Under the pieces are notes generated by a model. The model did not search any database. It was given only the letters and a program-made list of their open reading frames with translations, and was not told the DNA's origin. The translations under genes and the position numbers were made by a program. From contig KI632513.1 in NCBI GenBank assembly GCA_000504425.1, positions 1,481,491-1,545,490 on the forward strand: 64,000 nt of DNA, in the 5' to 3' direction. Positions 1 through 11,629 of this stretch are shown here, one piece after another. Position 1 is the first letter of the stretch, and each line of letters begins with the position of its first letter. The DNA comes from Rhodopseudomonas palustris JSC-3b (lineage in GTDB: Bacteria; Pseudomonadota; Alphaproteobacteria; Rhizobiales; Xanthobacteraceae).

Positions 1-2912
1 TCTACATGCAATCGACCAGCGCCAGCGACGGCAGCTACAGCCTGATCGTCACCTTCGACATCGGCACCGATCCCAACATGGCGCAGGTGCTGGTGCAAAA
101 TCGCGTGTCGCTGGCCACGGCGCAGCTGCCAACCTCGGTGGCCGCGCAGGGGCTCAACATCAAGAAGAAGTCCACTGCGATCCTGCAATTCGTCAGCCTG
201 TATTCCGCCGACAGCCGCTATGACGGCCTGTTTCTGGCCAACTACGCCAAAATCAATATTCAGAACGAGCTGGCTCGCCTGCCCGGGGTCGGCGACGTCC
301 AGGTGCTCGGCTCTGGCTCCTACGCGATGCGGATCTGGCTCGATCCCAACCGGCTGCAGAGCTATGGCCTGACGCCCAGCGACGTGATCAGCGCGGTGCA
401 GCAGCAAAGCAATCAAGTCACCGCCGGTCTGGTCGGCGGTCCGCCGGCAGCCGACAACGTCAATTTCCAATACGCTCTCGATGTGGTCGGCCGCTTCAGC
501 GACGCCGCCGATTTCGAGAAGATCGTCGTGAAGGCCGTCGATGAAGGCGGCGGCAAGCTGGTGCGGATCGGCGATATCGGCCGGGTCGAACTTGGGGCCT
601 CGAGCTATGGCCAGACCGCCACGCTCGACGGCAAGCCGTCGGCTGCGATCGCGATCTCGCTGTTGTCGGGCGCCAATGCGCTGGCAGTGGCGCAGGCGGT
701 GGACGCCAAGATGAAGGAGATGGCGACCTCGTTTCCCGCCGGCCTGAACTACAAGGTGTCGTTCGACAGCACCAAATTCATCAGCGCCTCGATCGACGAA
801 GTCTATGAGACGCTGGTGATCGCAGCAGTGCTGGTGCTGGTGGTGATCCTGCTGTTTCTGCAGGACTGGAAGGCCATGCTGGTGCCCGCCACCACCGTTC
901 CGGTGACCATCATCGGCGCTTTTGCGGCGATGGCGCTGATGGGTTTCACCGTCAACACCACCAGCCTGTTCGCGCTGGTGCTCGCCATCGGCATCGTGGT
1001 CGATGATGCCATCGTCATCGTGGAAGGTGTCGCCCGCCACATCGCGGGCGGCATGTCGAGCCGCGAGGCGGCGGTGAAGGCGATGTCGGAATTGTTCGGC
1101 CCGATCATCGGCATCACCTTGGTGCTGATGGCGGTGTTTCTGCCCGCCGCTGCGTTGCCCGGGCTGACCGGCAAGATGTACCAGCAATTCGCGCTGGTGA
1201 TCGCGGCAACGGCGGTGATTTCGGCGATCAACGCAGCGACGCTGAAACCGACGCAATGCGCGCTGTGGCTGCGCGCCCCGGTGCCGCCCGAGCAGCGCGC
1301 CTTTATCTACCGTGCCTTCAACGCCGTCTATGCGCGCTGCGAAGCCGTCTATGCGGCGTTGATCCGCCGCCTGGTGGCCTTCAGCGTCGCAACCACCATG
1401 GTCGGCCTGGTGTTGGTGGGCTTGGCCATCTACGGCATCTCGCGCGTGCCGACCAGTTTTCTGCCCTCGGAAGACCAGGGCTATTTCATTGTCGCGCTGA
1501 AACTGCCGGACTCCGCCTCGGCACAGCGTAGCGAGACCGAGGTCGCCAAGGCGGTCGAGCTGGTGCGCCAGATCGCGGGCGTGGACAGCGTGGTCGGCGT
1601 GTCGGGCGTGTCACCGCTCGACAATAACGCCACCCTGTACAATGCCGGCATGCTCTATGTGGTGCTGCATGACTGGCACCAGCGCAAAACGCCGGAGCTG
1701 GGTATTGAGGCGATCGTCAACAAAACCCGGGTCGCACTCGGCCAGCTCGATAGCGCCGCGGCGCTGGTGTTGCTGCCGCCGCCGATCCAGGGGGTCGGCA
1801 ATACCAACGGCTTCACCATGATGGTGGAGATGAAGAACGGCAGTTCCGATTTCATGGCGCTGCAAAACGCCAGCGATCAGCTTGCCGCCAATGCCTCGAC
1901 CCAAAGCAGCATCGCGCACGCCGCCTCGACCTTCAAAGGCAATGTCAAGCAGCTGCGGCTGGTGGTCGATCGCATGAAGGCGGAAACGCTCGGCGTCACC
2001 GTCGGCCAGGTGTTTTCCGCGGTCGAGAGCTATCTCGGCTCGACCTATGTCAATCAGTTCAACAAATTCAACAATGTGTTCCAGGTCTATGTCCAGGCGG
2101 ACGCGCCCTATCGGCAGCAGCCCAATGACGTGCTAAAGCTCAAGGTAAAGGGCAAAGACGGACAGATGGTGCCGATCGGTGCGGTCGCGCATCTCACCGA
2201 GCAGGTCGGGCCGCCGCTGGTGACGCTGTATAATCTTTATCCAGCGGCCACGCTGGTCGGCAATCCGGCGCCGGGGTTCAGCTCCGGCGAAGCGATGGCG
2301 CTGATGAGCGAGGTCGCGGCCAAGTCGCTGCCGTCGTCAATGGGCACCGCCTGGACCGGGATGTCCTATCAGGAACAGGTGGTCGGCAATCAGATTTACT
2401 ACGTGTTCGCCGTCGCGCTGCTGCTGGTCTATTTCGTGCTGGCGGGACAATATGAAAGCTGGCTGCAACCGCTCGCGGTGATCCTGGCGGTGCCGCTCAC
2501 CCTGCTCGGCACCGTGGCCGCGCTCGAATTGTCCGGGCTGCCCAACGATCTCTACACCCAGATCGGCATTGTGCTGCTGATCGCGCTCGCCGCCAAAAAT
2601 GCGATTCTGATCGTCGAATATGCCCGCGAGAAATGTCAGGAGGGCATGAGCGCGGCCGAAGCCGCGGTCGAGGCGGCACGCTTGCGGTTCCGGCCGATCC
2701 TGATGACGTCATTCGCCTTCATCTTCGGCATGTTGCCGCTGGCGTTCGCCTCGGGCGCTGGAGCCGGCGCGCGGGTGTCGCTCGGCATCGCCGTGGTCGC
2801 CGGCATGCTGGCCTCGACCGGGCTCGCGGTGCTGTTCGTGCCGGCATTTTTCACGGTGCTGCAGCGCATCAGCGATCGCAAGAAAACCAAACCGGCCTCG
2901 GAGGCGGCTTGA
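1..2912 (+). CDS. RND multidrug efflux permease, HAE1 family (5' truncated)
   Basis: This is the inner-membrane proton-driven pump of an AcrAB-TolC-type tripartite efflux system. The window opens inside the gene: the first readable residues (YMQSTSASDGSY) match the early porter domain of AcrB, so roughly 80 N-terminal residues lie outside. What remains shows both halves of the RND fold. There is a periplasmic porter region, then a transmembrane block with the conserved segment VDDAIVIVEGV (the paired Asp of the proton relay), a second porter region, and a C-terminal block with AAKNAILIVEYA and RFRPILMTSFAF. The periplasmic adaptor gene is presumably just upstream, outside the window. The C-terminus is a short Lys-rich tail. 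Family assignment is firm; the substrate cannot be read from the sequence. Confidence 0.95.
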   Translation, partial: YMQSTSASDGSYSLIVTFDIGTDPNMAQVLVQNRVSLATAQLPTSVAAQGLNIKKKSTAILQFVSLYSADSRYDGLFLANYAKINIQNELARLPGVGDVQVLGSGSYAMRIWLDPNRLQSYGLTPSDVISAVQQQSNQVTAGLVGGPPAADNVNFQYALDVVGRFSDAADFEKIVVKAVDEGGGKLVRIGDIGRVELGASSYGQTATLDGKPSAAIAISLLSGANALAVAQAVDAKMKEMATSFPAGLNYKVSFDSTKFISASIDEVYETLVIAAVLVLVVILLFLQDWKAMLVPATTVPVTIIGAFAAMALMGFTVNTTSLFALVLAIGIVVDDAIVIVEGVARHIAGGMSSREAAVKAMSELFGPIIGITLVLMAVFLPAAALPGLTGKMYQQFALVIAATAVISAINAATLKPTQCALWLRAPVPPEQRAFIYRAFNAVYARCEAVYAALIRRLVAFSVATTMVGLVLVGLAIYGISRVPTSFLPSEDQGYFIVALKLPDSASAQRSETEVAKAVELVRQIAGVDSVVGVSGVSPLDNNATLYNAGMLYVVLHDWHQRKTPELGIEAIVNKTRVALGQLDSAAALVLLPPPIQGVGNTNGFTMMVEMKNGSSDFMALQNASDQLAANASTQSSIAHAASTFKGNVKQLRLVVDRMKAETLGVTVGQVFSAVESYLGSTYVNQFNKFNNVFQVYVQADAPYRQQPNDVLKLKVKGKDGQMVPIGAVAHLTEQVGPPLVTLYNLYPAATLVGNPAPGFSSGEAMALMSEVAAKSLPSSMGTAWTGMSYQEQVVGNQIYYVFAVALLLVYFVLAGQYESWLQPLAVILAVPLTLLGTVAALELSGLPNDLYTQIGIVLLIALAAKNAILIVEYAREKCQEGMSAAEAAVEAARLRFRPILMTSFAFIFGMLPLAFASGAGAGARVSLGIAVVAGMLASTGLAVLFVPAFFTVLQRISDRKKTKPASEAA

Positions 2913-3016
2913 CCTGCGGCGGCGGACAGCGGCAGTTGCGGCTGCGCAAGCTCACCTTGCGGACCGAGCGCGGTCGCCTTGCACAGACCCCGGTCAACGG
3001 GTAGATAACGCCAATC

Positions 3017-3093
3017 GGGCGGCTAGCTCAGCTGGTTAGAGCATCTCGTTTACACCGAGAGGGTCGGGAGTTCGAATCTCTCGCCGCCCACCA
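3017..3093 (+). tRNA. tRNA-Val (anticodon TAC)
   Basis: A full cloverleaf is visible. The acceptor stem GGGCGGC pairs with GCCGCCC, the D-arm contains AGCTCAGCTGGTTAGAGC, the anticodon stem TCTCG/CGAGA encloses the loop TTTACAC (anticodon TAC), and the T-arm has GGTTCGAATC-type sequence. The discriminator A is followed by an encoded CCA at 3091-3093. An inverted repeat (CCATTTTG/CAAAATGG) immediately downstream may act as a terminator. Confidence 0.95.
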
Positions 3094-3121
3094 TTTTGGT
3101 GTTTAAGCACCACCCAACCAC

Positions 3122-4204
3122 TCAAAATGGAATTGTGGTCCCAATTCGCGGAATCAGCGAAACGCCCCATCCGGCAGCTTGCGTGCTCGTCCGATTGCCA
3201 TCAATCAGGTGGAAATCGTTTTTCCTCGACAATTGGCGCGTCAACATCACCAGCAGGATCATGCAGACGGCCCAGTTTGAGACCCAGCGCGAGTAGTCAT
3301 ATGCAATCGCCGCCACGATAACATAGGCGATGGAAATGCCGGCGATGCCGAGCACGACGAGATTGCGTCGCCAAGCATGTTCGAGGTCCAGTATCTGGCG
3401 CACCAAGACAATCGCTAGAGGCAGATGTAAAGCCAAAATGATCAGATAGACCGGCACTCGAGCCAGATTAACCGGTAGCAACGCTATCGTCGCTGCGCGC
3501 TCCTCGCCGAGTGTGCTGAAGAACATCCCAATAGTCAGAATTGAATCCGGGTGGGTCATGCGCGACTTGAGGTACGCATGCAACTCCGCCTGTGGGATCT
3601 GAACTGTTCCAGCGAACTGCGCCGCAAAGAACAATACACAGATTCCTGCAAGCAGCACGGCACCGAGGCTCACCGCACTATAAGTTAGCCGCATCCGCAA
3701 CAGCACAATCAAGATGATGAGCGGGATATAGAGCAGCATTTGAATGTGGTGTATTAAAATCAACACCGCCGATCCGGCCGCCGCCACGACCAAATACGCA
3801 ACAGTTCGAGCAGGAATTAGTAGAAGAACTATTGCGAACAAGCAGCCATAGATATCGAAATACCCCAGGGTCTGGATGAAATTCTTCAGAAAGAACGGGG
3901 ACGCCGCTGTGAAGACCAATAGCGATAAGCTCTGCTCGGACAAACCGTAGGTCTTGTGAAACAACCAAATGAACAGACTTGCGGTAACCAGCAGGACAAC
4001 TCCCCCGAGTACGAAGGGAGCCCAGGGCGAAACAACTGGAAAAGCCAGAGAAACCAGAAAACCAATCAAGGCCCGCTTAGTAAACCCAAACTGATAATCA
4101 ATCAGTAGCTGAGTGTATTGTTCGCCTGGATAGCTCCAACCAATCTTGTACACAAACAAACCGACTGACACGGCGCACGAAGCCGCGAGCATCCATTTCC
4201 ACAC
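3122..4204 (-). CDS. Polytopic membrane protein of unknown function
   Basis: A 360-residue protein made largely of hydrophobic helices, about eight to ten by eye, starting with an uncleaved-looking N-terminal membrane anchor (MWKWMLAASCAVSVGLFVYK). No catalytic motif or family signature is recognisable. The layout, with short loops and a conserved-looking region after the first helix (YTQLLIDYQFGFTKRALIG), is reminiscent of membrane proteins from polysaccharide or glycosyl-transfer loci, but that is only an impression. Base composition is clearly more AT-rich than the neighbouring lon and efflux genes. The gene ends only 28 bp from the tRNA-Val 3' end. Both points suggest a horizontally acquired gene beside a tRNA. 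Confidence 0.75.
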   Translation of the reverse strand: MWKWMLAASCAVSVGLFVYKIGWSYPGEQYTQLLIDYQFGFTKRALIGFLVSLAFPVVSPWAPFVLGGVVLLVTASLFIWLFHKTYGLSEQSLSLLVFTAASPFFLKNFIQTLGYFDIYGCLFAIVLLLIPARTVAYLVVAAAGSAVLILIHHIQMLLYIPLIILIVLLRMRLTYSAVSLGAVLLAGICVLFFAAQFAGTVQIPQAELHAYLKSRMTHPDSILTIGMFFSTLGEERAATIALLPVNLARVPVYLIILALHLPLAIVLVRQILDLEHAWRRNLVVLGIAGISIAYVIVAAIAYDYSRWVSNWAVCMILLVMLTRQLSRKNDFHLIDGNRTSTQAAGWGVSLIPRIGTTIPF

Positions 4205-4263
4205 GTCACGCCCTCAACCCACCCAGCGGTTACCTATTAGACACACCTCTCTGTAGGGCAACC

Positions 4264-4297
4264 CGAAAATAGTACGGCGCCCCTTGCGGAGCGCCGT
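4264..4297 (-). terminator. Rho-independent terminator downstream of lon
   Basis: Read on the minus strand, an ACGGCGCT/GGCGCCGT hairpin with a short loop is followed by ACTATTTT. It lies about 30 bp after the lon stop codon and probably ends the lon transcript. Confidence 0.7.
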
Positions 4298-4325
4298 CGC
4301 GATGTTGGTGTGGCTGTCAGCCTTT

Positions 4326-6752
<2,427 letters not shown>

Positions 6753-7160
6753 GGCCCATTCCTTTTGCTGCGCCCCCCTGCCCGCAGTCCGCAACTTCGC
6801 GCCACTGCCACAGGGTGCTGAGGTGGTCCGGTCGGTTCGGCCGCGTCAGGCTCCACGTTTCCGGTATCGAGATGGCGAATCCGTCGGATTTGACAGCCGC
6901 CAACGCATAAGGTGGCGATCCCCCCGAAGGGTGTCAAGCCGCAGCCTGTTGGCGATTACTTCAATCGTTATCGGTGTGCGAACAAAGCCGTGGGCGCGCG
7001 TGCCGCGGCTGTTTGTGCACAGCTTACGCAGCTTAGCAGCCCTCGTGCACCGCTCAAGTTCCAGCTCGGAACGGAGCCGCGCGGCTGCGCTGTCAAAAAA
7101 CAAATCGCGGGTACCCGCTCGCGCGAGCCCCGCGATCGTTAGTGTGGTAGCGCCGCGCGA
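6753..7160. other. lon-clpX intergenic region
   Basis: About 400 bases with no convincing gene. It should contain the lon promoter (minus strand). No clear heat-shock (sigma-32) consensus could be assigned by eye, and no strong hairpin terminator for clpX was found. Confidence 0.5.
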
Positions 7161-8435
7161 TCAGGCGCTGGCGCTGGTCTCTGCGGCGCGATCGGAGCGG
7201 TCCGCGTAGATGTACAGCGGCCGCGCCGTGCCTTCGACGACTTCGCGCGAGATCACCACTTCCTCGACGCCTTCCAGACCCGGAAGGTCGAACATCGTTT
7301 CCAGCAAGATCGCTTCCAGGATCGAGCGCAGGCCGCGCGCGCCGGTCTTGCGTTCGATCGCCTTGCGCGCAACCGCGCCGAGCGCCTCGTCGGCGAAGGT
7401 GAGCTCGATGTTCTCCATCTCGAACAGCCGCTGATACTGCTTGACCAGCGCGTTCTTCGGATCGGTGAGGATCTTCTTGAGCGAGTTCTCATCGAGGTCT
7501 TCGAGCGTCGCCACCACCGGCAGACGACCGACGAATTCCGGGATCAGGCCGTATTTCAGCAGATCCTCGGGCTCGACATGGCGGAAGATTTCGCCGGTGC
7601 GGCGATCTTCAGGCGCCAGCACCTGCGCGGCGAAGCCGATCGAGGTGGTCCGGCCGCGCGAAGAGATGATCTTCTCGAGGCCCGCGAACGCACCACCGCA
7701 GATGAACAGGATGTTGGTGGTGTCGACCTGCAAGAACTCCTGCTGCGGATGCTTGCGACCGCCCTGCGGCGGCACCGACGCCACCGTACCTTCCATGATC
7801 TTCAGGAGCGCCTGCTGCACGCCCTCGCCCGATACATCACGGGTGATCGACGGATTGTCGGATTTGCGCGAAATCTTGTCGATTTCGTCGATGTAGACAA
7901 TGCCACGCTGCGCGCGCTCGACATTGTAGTCGGCCGCCTGCAGCAGCTTGAGGATGATGTTCTCGACATCCTCACCGACGTAACCGGCTTCGGTCAGCGT
8001 GGTGGCATCCGCCATCGTGAACGGCACGTCGAGAATGCGCGCCAGCGTCTGCGCCAGCAGCGTCTTGCCCGAGCCGGTCGGACCGATCAGCAGGATGTTC
8101 GACTTCGCCAGCTCGACGTCGTTGTGCTTGGTCTGGTGATTGAGCCGCTTGTAGTGATTGTGCACCGCGACCGACAGCACCTTCTTGGCGTGGCTCTGGC
8201 CAATCACGTAGTCGTCGAGGACCTTGCAGATTTCCTTCGGGGTCGGGATGCCGTCGCGCGACTTCACCAGCGAGGATTTGTTTTCCTCGCGAATGATGTC
8301 CATGCACAGCTCAACGCATTCGTCGCAGATGAATACGGTGGGCCCTGCAATCAGCTTGCGGACTTCGTGCTGGCTCTTTCCGCAGAACGAGCAGTACAGC
8401 GTATTCTTGGAGTCGCTCGTGCCGACCTTACTCAT
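7161..8435 (-). CDS. clpX: ATP-dependent Clp protease ATP-binding subunit ClpX
   Basis: ClpX is the AAA+ unfoldase that feeds tagged substrates into ClpP. The 424-residue product starts with the C4 zinc-binding domain (YCSFCGK and [10 protein letters not shown], residues about 13-40), which recruits substrates and adaptors. The AAA+ core follows, with Walker A GPTGSGKT (about 119), pore-loop sequence GYVGED, Walker [11 protein letters not shown], and the IPEFVGRLP segment. Length is normal for alphaproteobacterial ClpX. In this lineage ClpXP drives cell-cycle and stress proteolysis. Its partner ClpP is encoded just upstream on the same strand. Confidence 0.98.
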   Translation of the reverse strand: MSKVGTSDSKNTLYCSFCGKSQHEVRKLIAGPTVFICDECVELCMDIIREENKSSLVKSRDGIPTPKEICKVLDDYVIGQSHAKKVLSVAVHNHYKRLNHQTKHNDVELAKSNILLIGPTGSGKTLLAQTLARILDVPFTMADATTLTEAGYVGEDVENIILKLLQAADYNVERAQRGIVYIDEIDKISRKSDNPSITRDVSGEGVQQALLKIMEGTVASVPPQGGRKHPQQEFLQVDTTNILFICGGAFAGLEKIISSRGRTTSIGFAAQVLAPEDRRTGEIFRHVEPEDLLKYGLIPEFVGRLPVVATLEDLDENSLKKILTDPKNALVKQYQRLFEMENIELTFADEALGAVARKAIERKTGARGLRSILEAILLETMFDLPGLEGVEEVVISREVVEGTARPLYIYADRSDRAAETSASA

Positions 8436-8846
8436 GTATATCTCCGTCCGCCGTCCGATCTTTTCCGCCGTTCGCCCAATTCTGGAAGCTTAAGGCTGCC
8501 TAGAATTCGAGCAAGAACCGTACCAAAAAAGACCCCCGGTTCAGCTTGCCGCGCCATTTACGGCCATTACGCATCCCCCAAACAACTCAGTCGAACCGCT
8601 TGAGCCAACCATGGTGTCATCCGACTATCAAGAATTCGCTAATCAGCCGGATGCCACCAAGGCGTGACAATAGCGTGATTTGCGGCGATTGCGCGACCCT
8701 CGATCTGGGAAATCAGGGTCGCGTTGCGCGTCTGCCACCGAACTGCAACCGCACGATTGTGGAACTCTCGTGCGGCTGGCCGCGGCATCCAGCATCAACC
8801 TGCGGTTCGCTCGGCGCACCTCGTCAAGATACGAGGCGAGCCATTT
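8436..8846. other. clpX-clpP intergenic region
   Basis: About 410 bases without a supported gene. The short open frames here show none of the codon character of the neighbours. The promoter of clpX is expected within it. Confidence 0.5.
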
Positions 8847-9482
8847 TTACGGTGCCTTGGTCGGCGCCGGCTCCTCGGCACGCTTGTCGATCACCTTGTC
8901 GACTAGGCCAAACTCGCGGGCCATCTCGGAGGTCAGGAACTTGTCGCGCTCCAGCGCGTCCTCGATCGCCTTGTAGGTCTGGCCGGTGTGCTTGACGTAG
9001 ATCTCGTTCAACCGCTTCTTCAGGCTCAGAATTTCCTGGGCGTGCAGCATGATGTCGGTGGCCTGGCCCTGGAAGCCGCCGGAGGGCTGATGCACCATGA
9101 TGCGGGCATTCGGCAGCGCAAACCGCATGTCCTTCTCGCCGGCGGCGAGCAGCAGCGAGCCCATCGAAGCGGCCTGGCCGGTGCACAGCGTCGATACCGG
9201 CGGCCGGATGAACTGCATGGTGTCGTAGATCGCCAGACCCGAGGTCACCACCCCGCCCGGCGAGTTGATGTACATCGAGATTTCCTTCTTGGGATTCTCG
9301 GCTTCCAGGAACAAGAGCTGCGCCACGATCAAAGTGGACATGCCGTCTTCGACCGGGCCGGTCACGAAGATGATGCGCTCCTTCAGCAGGCGCGAGAAGA
9401 TGTCGTAGGCCCGTTCGCCGCGGTTGGTCTGCTCGACCACCATCGGCACCAGGTTCATGTAGGTTTCCACCGGATCGCGCAT
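8847..9482 (-). CDS. clpP: ATP-dependent Clp protease proteolytic subunit ClpP
   Basis: The self-compartmentalised serine protease that works with ClpX (and ClpA). From the start at 9482 ([18 protein letters not shown]) the product is 211 residues. It shows the catalytic serine in GQAASMGS (Ser106), the histidine in MVHQPSGG (His131) and the SPGG oxyanion region (74-77); the catalytic Asp is expected near residue 180. An in-frame start 42 bp upstream would add a non-family extension, so the shorter form is preferred. It lies between tig and clpX in the conserved proteostasis block. Confidence 0.97.
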   Translation of the reverse strand: MRDPVETYMNLVPMVVEQTNRGERAYDIFSRLLKERIIFVTGPVEDGMSTLIVAQLLFLEAENPKKEISMYINSPGGVVTSGLAIYDTMQFIRPPVSTLCTGQAASMGSLLLAAGEKDMRFALPNARIMVHQPSGGFQGQATDIMLHAQEILSLKKRLNEIYVKHTGQTYKAIEDALERDKFLTSEMAREFGLVDKVIDKRAEEPAPTKAP

Positions 9483-9881
9483 AAATTCACCTGAAGGTTG
9501 TCGGACGCACGCCGCCAAACCCACTGCGCCGGGCCGGCATTAGCAGCGCGTCCCGTGATGCAGGACTGCTAGACAAGACACACAGATATGGACCGGATCG
9601 CCGGCGACAAGGCCGCCGCGGCAGAGCCGATCAACGCGCCGGAACCATCGGCCGACTCGCCCTAACGAGCGGTAAAGCCATCCCGCGCCCGGACCAATCT
9701 ATCCACCGCAAGTTGGCCCTGATTCGCAGCCCAAGGATAGCCGGGACGATCATGGACAGCGCCGATCGACAGTGCCGGACGACAAAAAAGGGCCGACGCG
9801 CGGCGCCGGCCCTTTCGTGATCAATCCAAATCGACTGAGGTCAGGCCGCATCCATGACGGAGGCGACCCACCATCGCGGAG
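9483..9881. other. clpP-tig intergenic region
   Basis: About 400 bases with no gene seen. It holds the tig terminator (9786-9815) and presumably the clpP promoter. Confidence 0.5.
9786..9815 (-). terminator. Rho-independent terminator of tig
   Basis: On the minus strand, AAAGGGCCGGC pairs with GTCGGCCCTTT across a short loop, and the stem runs into a T tract (CCCTTTTTTGTC). It is placed about 70 bp after the tig stop codon. Confidence 0.85.
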
Positions 9882-11243
9882 TTAGGCCGCCGACTTGTCG
9901 GCGTCGTCGTCCTTGTACAGCTCCTCGCGCGACACGGTCTTCTCGGTGACGGTGGCCAGCTCGAGAATGAAGTCCACCACCTTGTCCTCGAAGATCGGCG
10001 CGCGCAGCTGCGCCAGCGCTTCGGGGGTCTTGCGGTAGTATTCCCAGACTTCCTTCTCGCGGCCCGGCACCTGACGGGCGCGCTGCATCACCGCACGACC
10101 GACTTCGTCGTCGGAAACCTGGATCTTGTTCTTCTCGCCGATCTCGGACAGCACCAGGCCGAGCCGCACGCGGCGATCGGCGATCTTGCGGTACTCTTCC
10201 TTAGAAGCTTCCTCGGTCGAACCTTCGCTCTCAAAAGTCTTGCCGGTCGATTCCATCTCGGCCTTGATCGAGCGCCACATCAGCTCGAATTCCTGCTCCA
10301 CCAGCGACGGCGGGGCATCGAACTTGTGGGCTTCGTCGAGCTTGTCGAGCAGCTGACGCTTCACGCGCATGCGGGTGGCGCCGGCATATTCGGCGGCCAG
10401 ACGCGCGCGCGCGGCTTCCTTGAGCTTGTCGAGCGATTCCATGCCGAGCGACTTGGCGAATTCGTCGTCGACCACGGTGTCCTTCGGCGCTTCCACCAGC
10501 GTGGCGGTGGTCTCGAATTCAGCGGCCTTACCGGCCAGCTCGGCGCTGGCGTAGTTTTCCGGGAAGGTCGACTTCACGACCCGGGTCTCACCGACCGCCA
10601 TGCCGATCAGCTGATCTTCAAAGCCCGGAATGAAGGTACCCGAACCGATCACCACCGGAATGCCCTCGGCGGAGCCGCCTTCGAACGGGGTGCCGTCGAT
10701 GGTGCCCTTGAACGACACGGTGACGCGGTCGCCGCTCTCGGCCTTGGCACCCTCGCCCTTGTCGGCGTAGCTGCGGTTGGCATCGACGATGCGCTTGATG
10801 GCGTCATCGACGTCGCTGTCGCTGACCTCGGCGACCGGCTTCTCAACCGAGATGGTCTTGAAGTCGGCGAGTTCGATGGTCGGCACCACTTCGATCGCCA
10901 CGGAGTAGTTCAGGTCGGCCTTGCCGGCGAGCACGTCCTCGATTTCCTGCGGCTCGGTCGGCATGGTGATCTTCGGCTCGGTGGCGAGCCGGAAGCCACG
11001 CTCGGTGAAGATCTGATCGTTGCTGTCGCGAATCAGCTTCTCGAGGGTCTCGGCGGTCACCGAGCGGCCATACATCCGCTTCAGGTGAGCAACCGGCACT
11101 TTGCCCGGACGGAAGCCGTTCAGGCGCACCTTGTCCTTAAGCTCGTCGAGCCGGGCATCGACCTTGCTGCTGATGTCGCTGGCCGCAATGGTGACCTGGT
11201 ATTCGCGCTTCAACCCGTCAGCGACGGTTTCCTTGACCTGCAT
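9882..11243 (-). CDS. tig: Trigger factor, ribosome-associated chaperone
   Basis: Trigger factor binds the ribosome exit tunnel and shields nascent chains; it also has peptidyl-prolyl isomerase activity. The 453-residue product begins [19 protein letters not shown], with the N-terminal ribosome-binding domain carrying the signature-like GFRPGKVP loop. It continues with an FKBP-type domain ([14 protein letters not shown], about residue 165 on) and ends in the helical chaperone arms. A longer in-frame reading from 11435 crosses the tRNA-Leu gene and is not credible. First gene of the tig-clpP-clpX-lon order. Confidence 0.97.
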   Translation of the reverse strand: MQVKETVADGLKREYQVTIAASDISSKVDARLDELKDKVRLNGFRPGKVPVAHLKRMYGRSVTAETLEKLIRDSNDQIFTERGFRLATEPKITMPTEPQEIEDVLAGKADLNYSVAIEVVPTIELADFKTISVEKPVAEVSDSDVDDAIKRIVDANRSYADKGEGAKAESGDRVTVSFKGTIDGTPFEGGSAEGIPVVIGSGTFIPGFEDQLIGMAVGETRVVKSTFPENYASAELAGKAAEFETTATLVEAPKDTVVDDEFAKSLGMESLDKLKEAARARLAAEYAGATRMRVKRQLLDKLDEAHKFDAPPSLVEQEFELMWRSIKAEMESTGKTFESEGSTEEASKEEYRKIADRRVRLGLVLSEIGEKNKIQVSDDEVGRAVMQRARQVPGREKEVWEYYRKTPEALAQLRAPIFEDKVVDFILELATVTEKTVSREELYKDDDADKSAA

Positions 11244-11393
11244 GGCGTCAATCTTCTTCCCGCTTAACCCGGCCGAAGACCGGGATTCGTCAATGTAGTC
11301 GATGCATGGCGATGCCTGCATCGGTGGTTTGGCGGCACGTATCCTTGCGAATACGTCCTCCGGAAATTCGTCATGCGCTAACGCAAAAGCGTT

Positions 11394-11478
11394 TGGTGCG
11401 GGCGGAGGGACTCGAACCCCCACAACTTTCGTCACTGGAACCTAAATCCAGCGCGTCTACCAGTTCCGCCACGCCCGC
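11394..11478 (-). tRNA. tRNA-Leu (anticodon TAG)
   Basis: On the minus strand the gene starts GCGGGCGTGGCGGAACTGG, has the long variable arm expected of a class II tRNA, and has anticodon stem CTGGA/TCCAG around TTTAGGT (anticodon TAG). The T-arm GGGGGTTCGAGTCCCTC and the acceptor CGCCCGC are followed by A and an encoded CCA. Its divergent position just upstream of tig is consistent with an independent transcript. Confidence 0.95.
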
Positions 11479-11629
11479 GAGGAGCATCATGTCCGGCCGC
11501 GATGCCGCGGGCGGCCGGGCTTATAACATGGCTTTTGGCGTTCGCGGCAACAAAAAAGCCATCGGCTGCGGCGTCTTGCGCGCGGGCGCGGCGCTGGACA
11601 GGATTGTCCGAACGTGATCCGGATCAAGC

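Noticed and set aside
11244-11435. N-terminal extension of trigger factor
   Set aside because: It would translate part of the tRNA-Leu gene; the family start at 11243 is complete.
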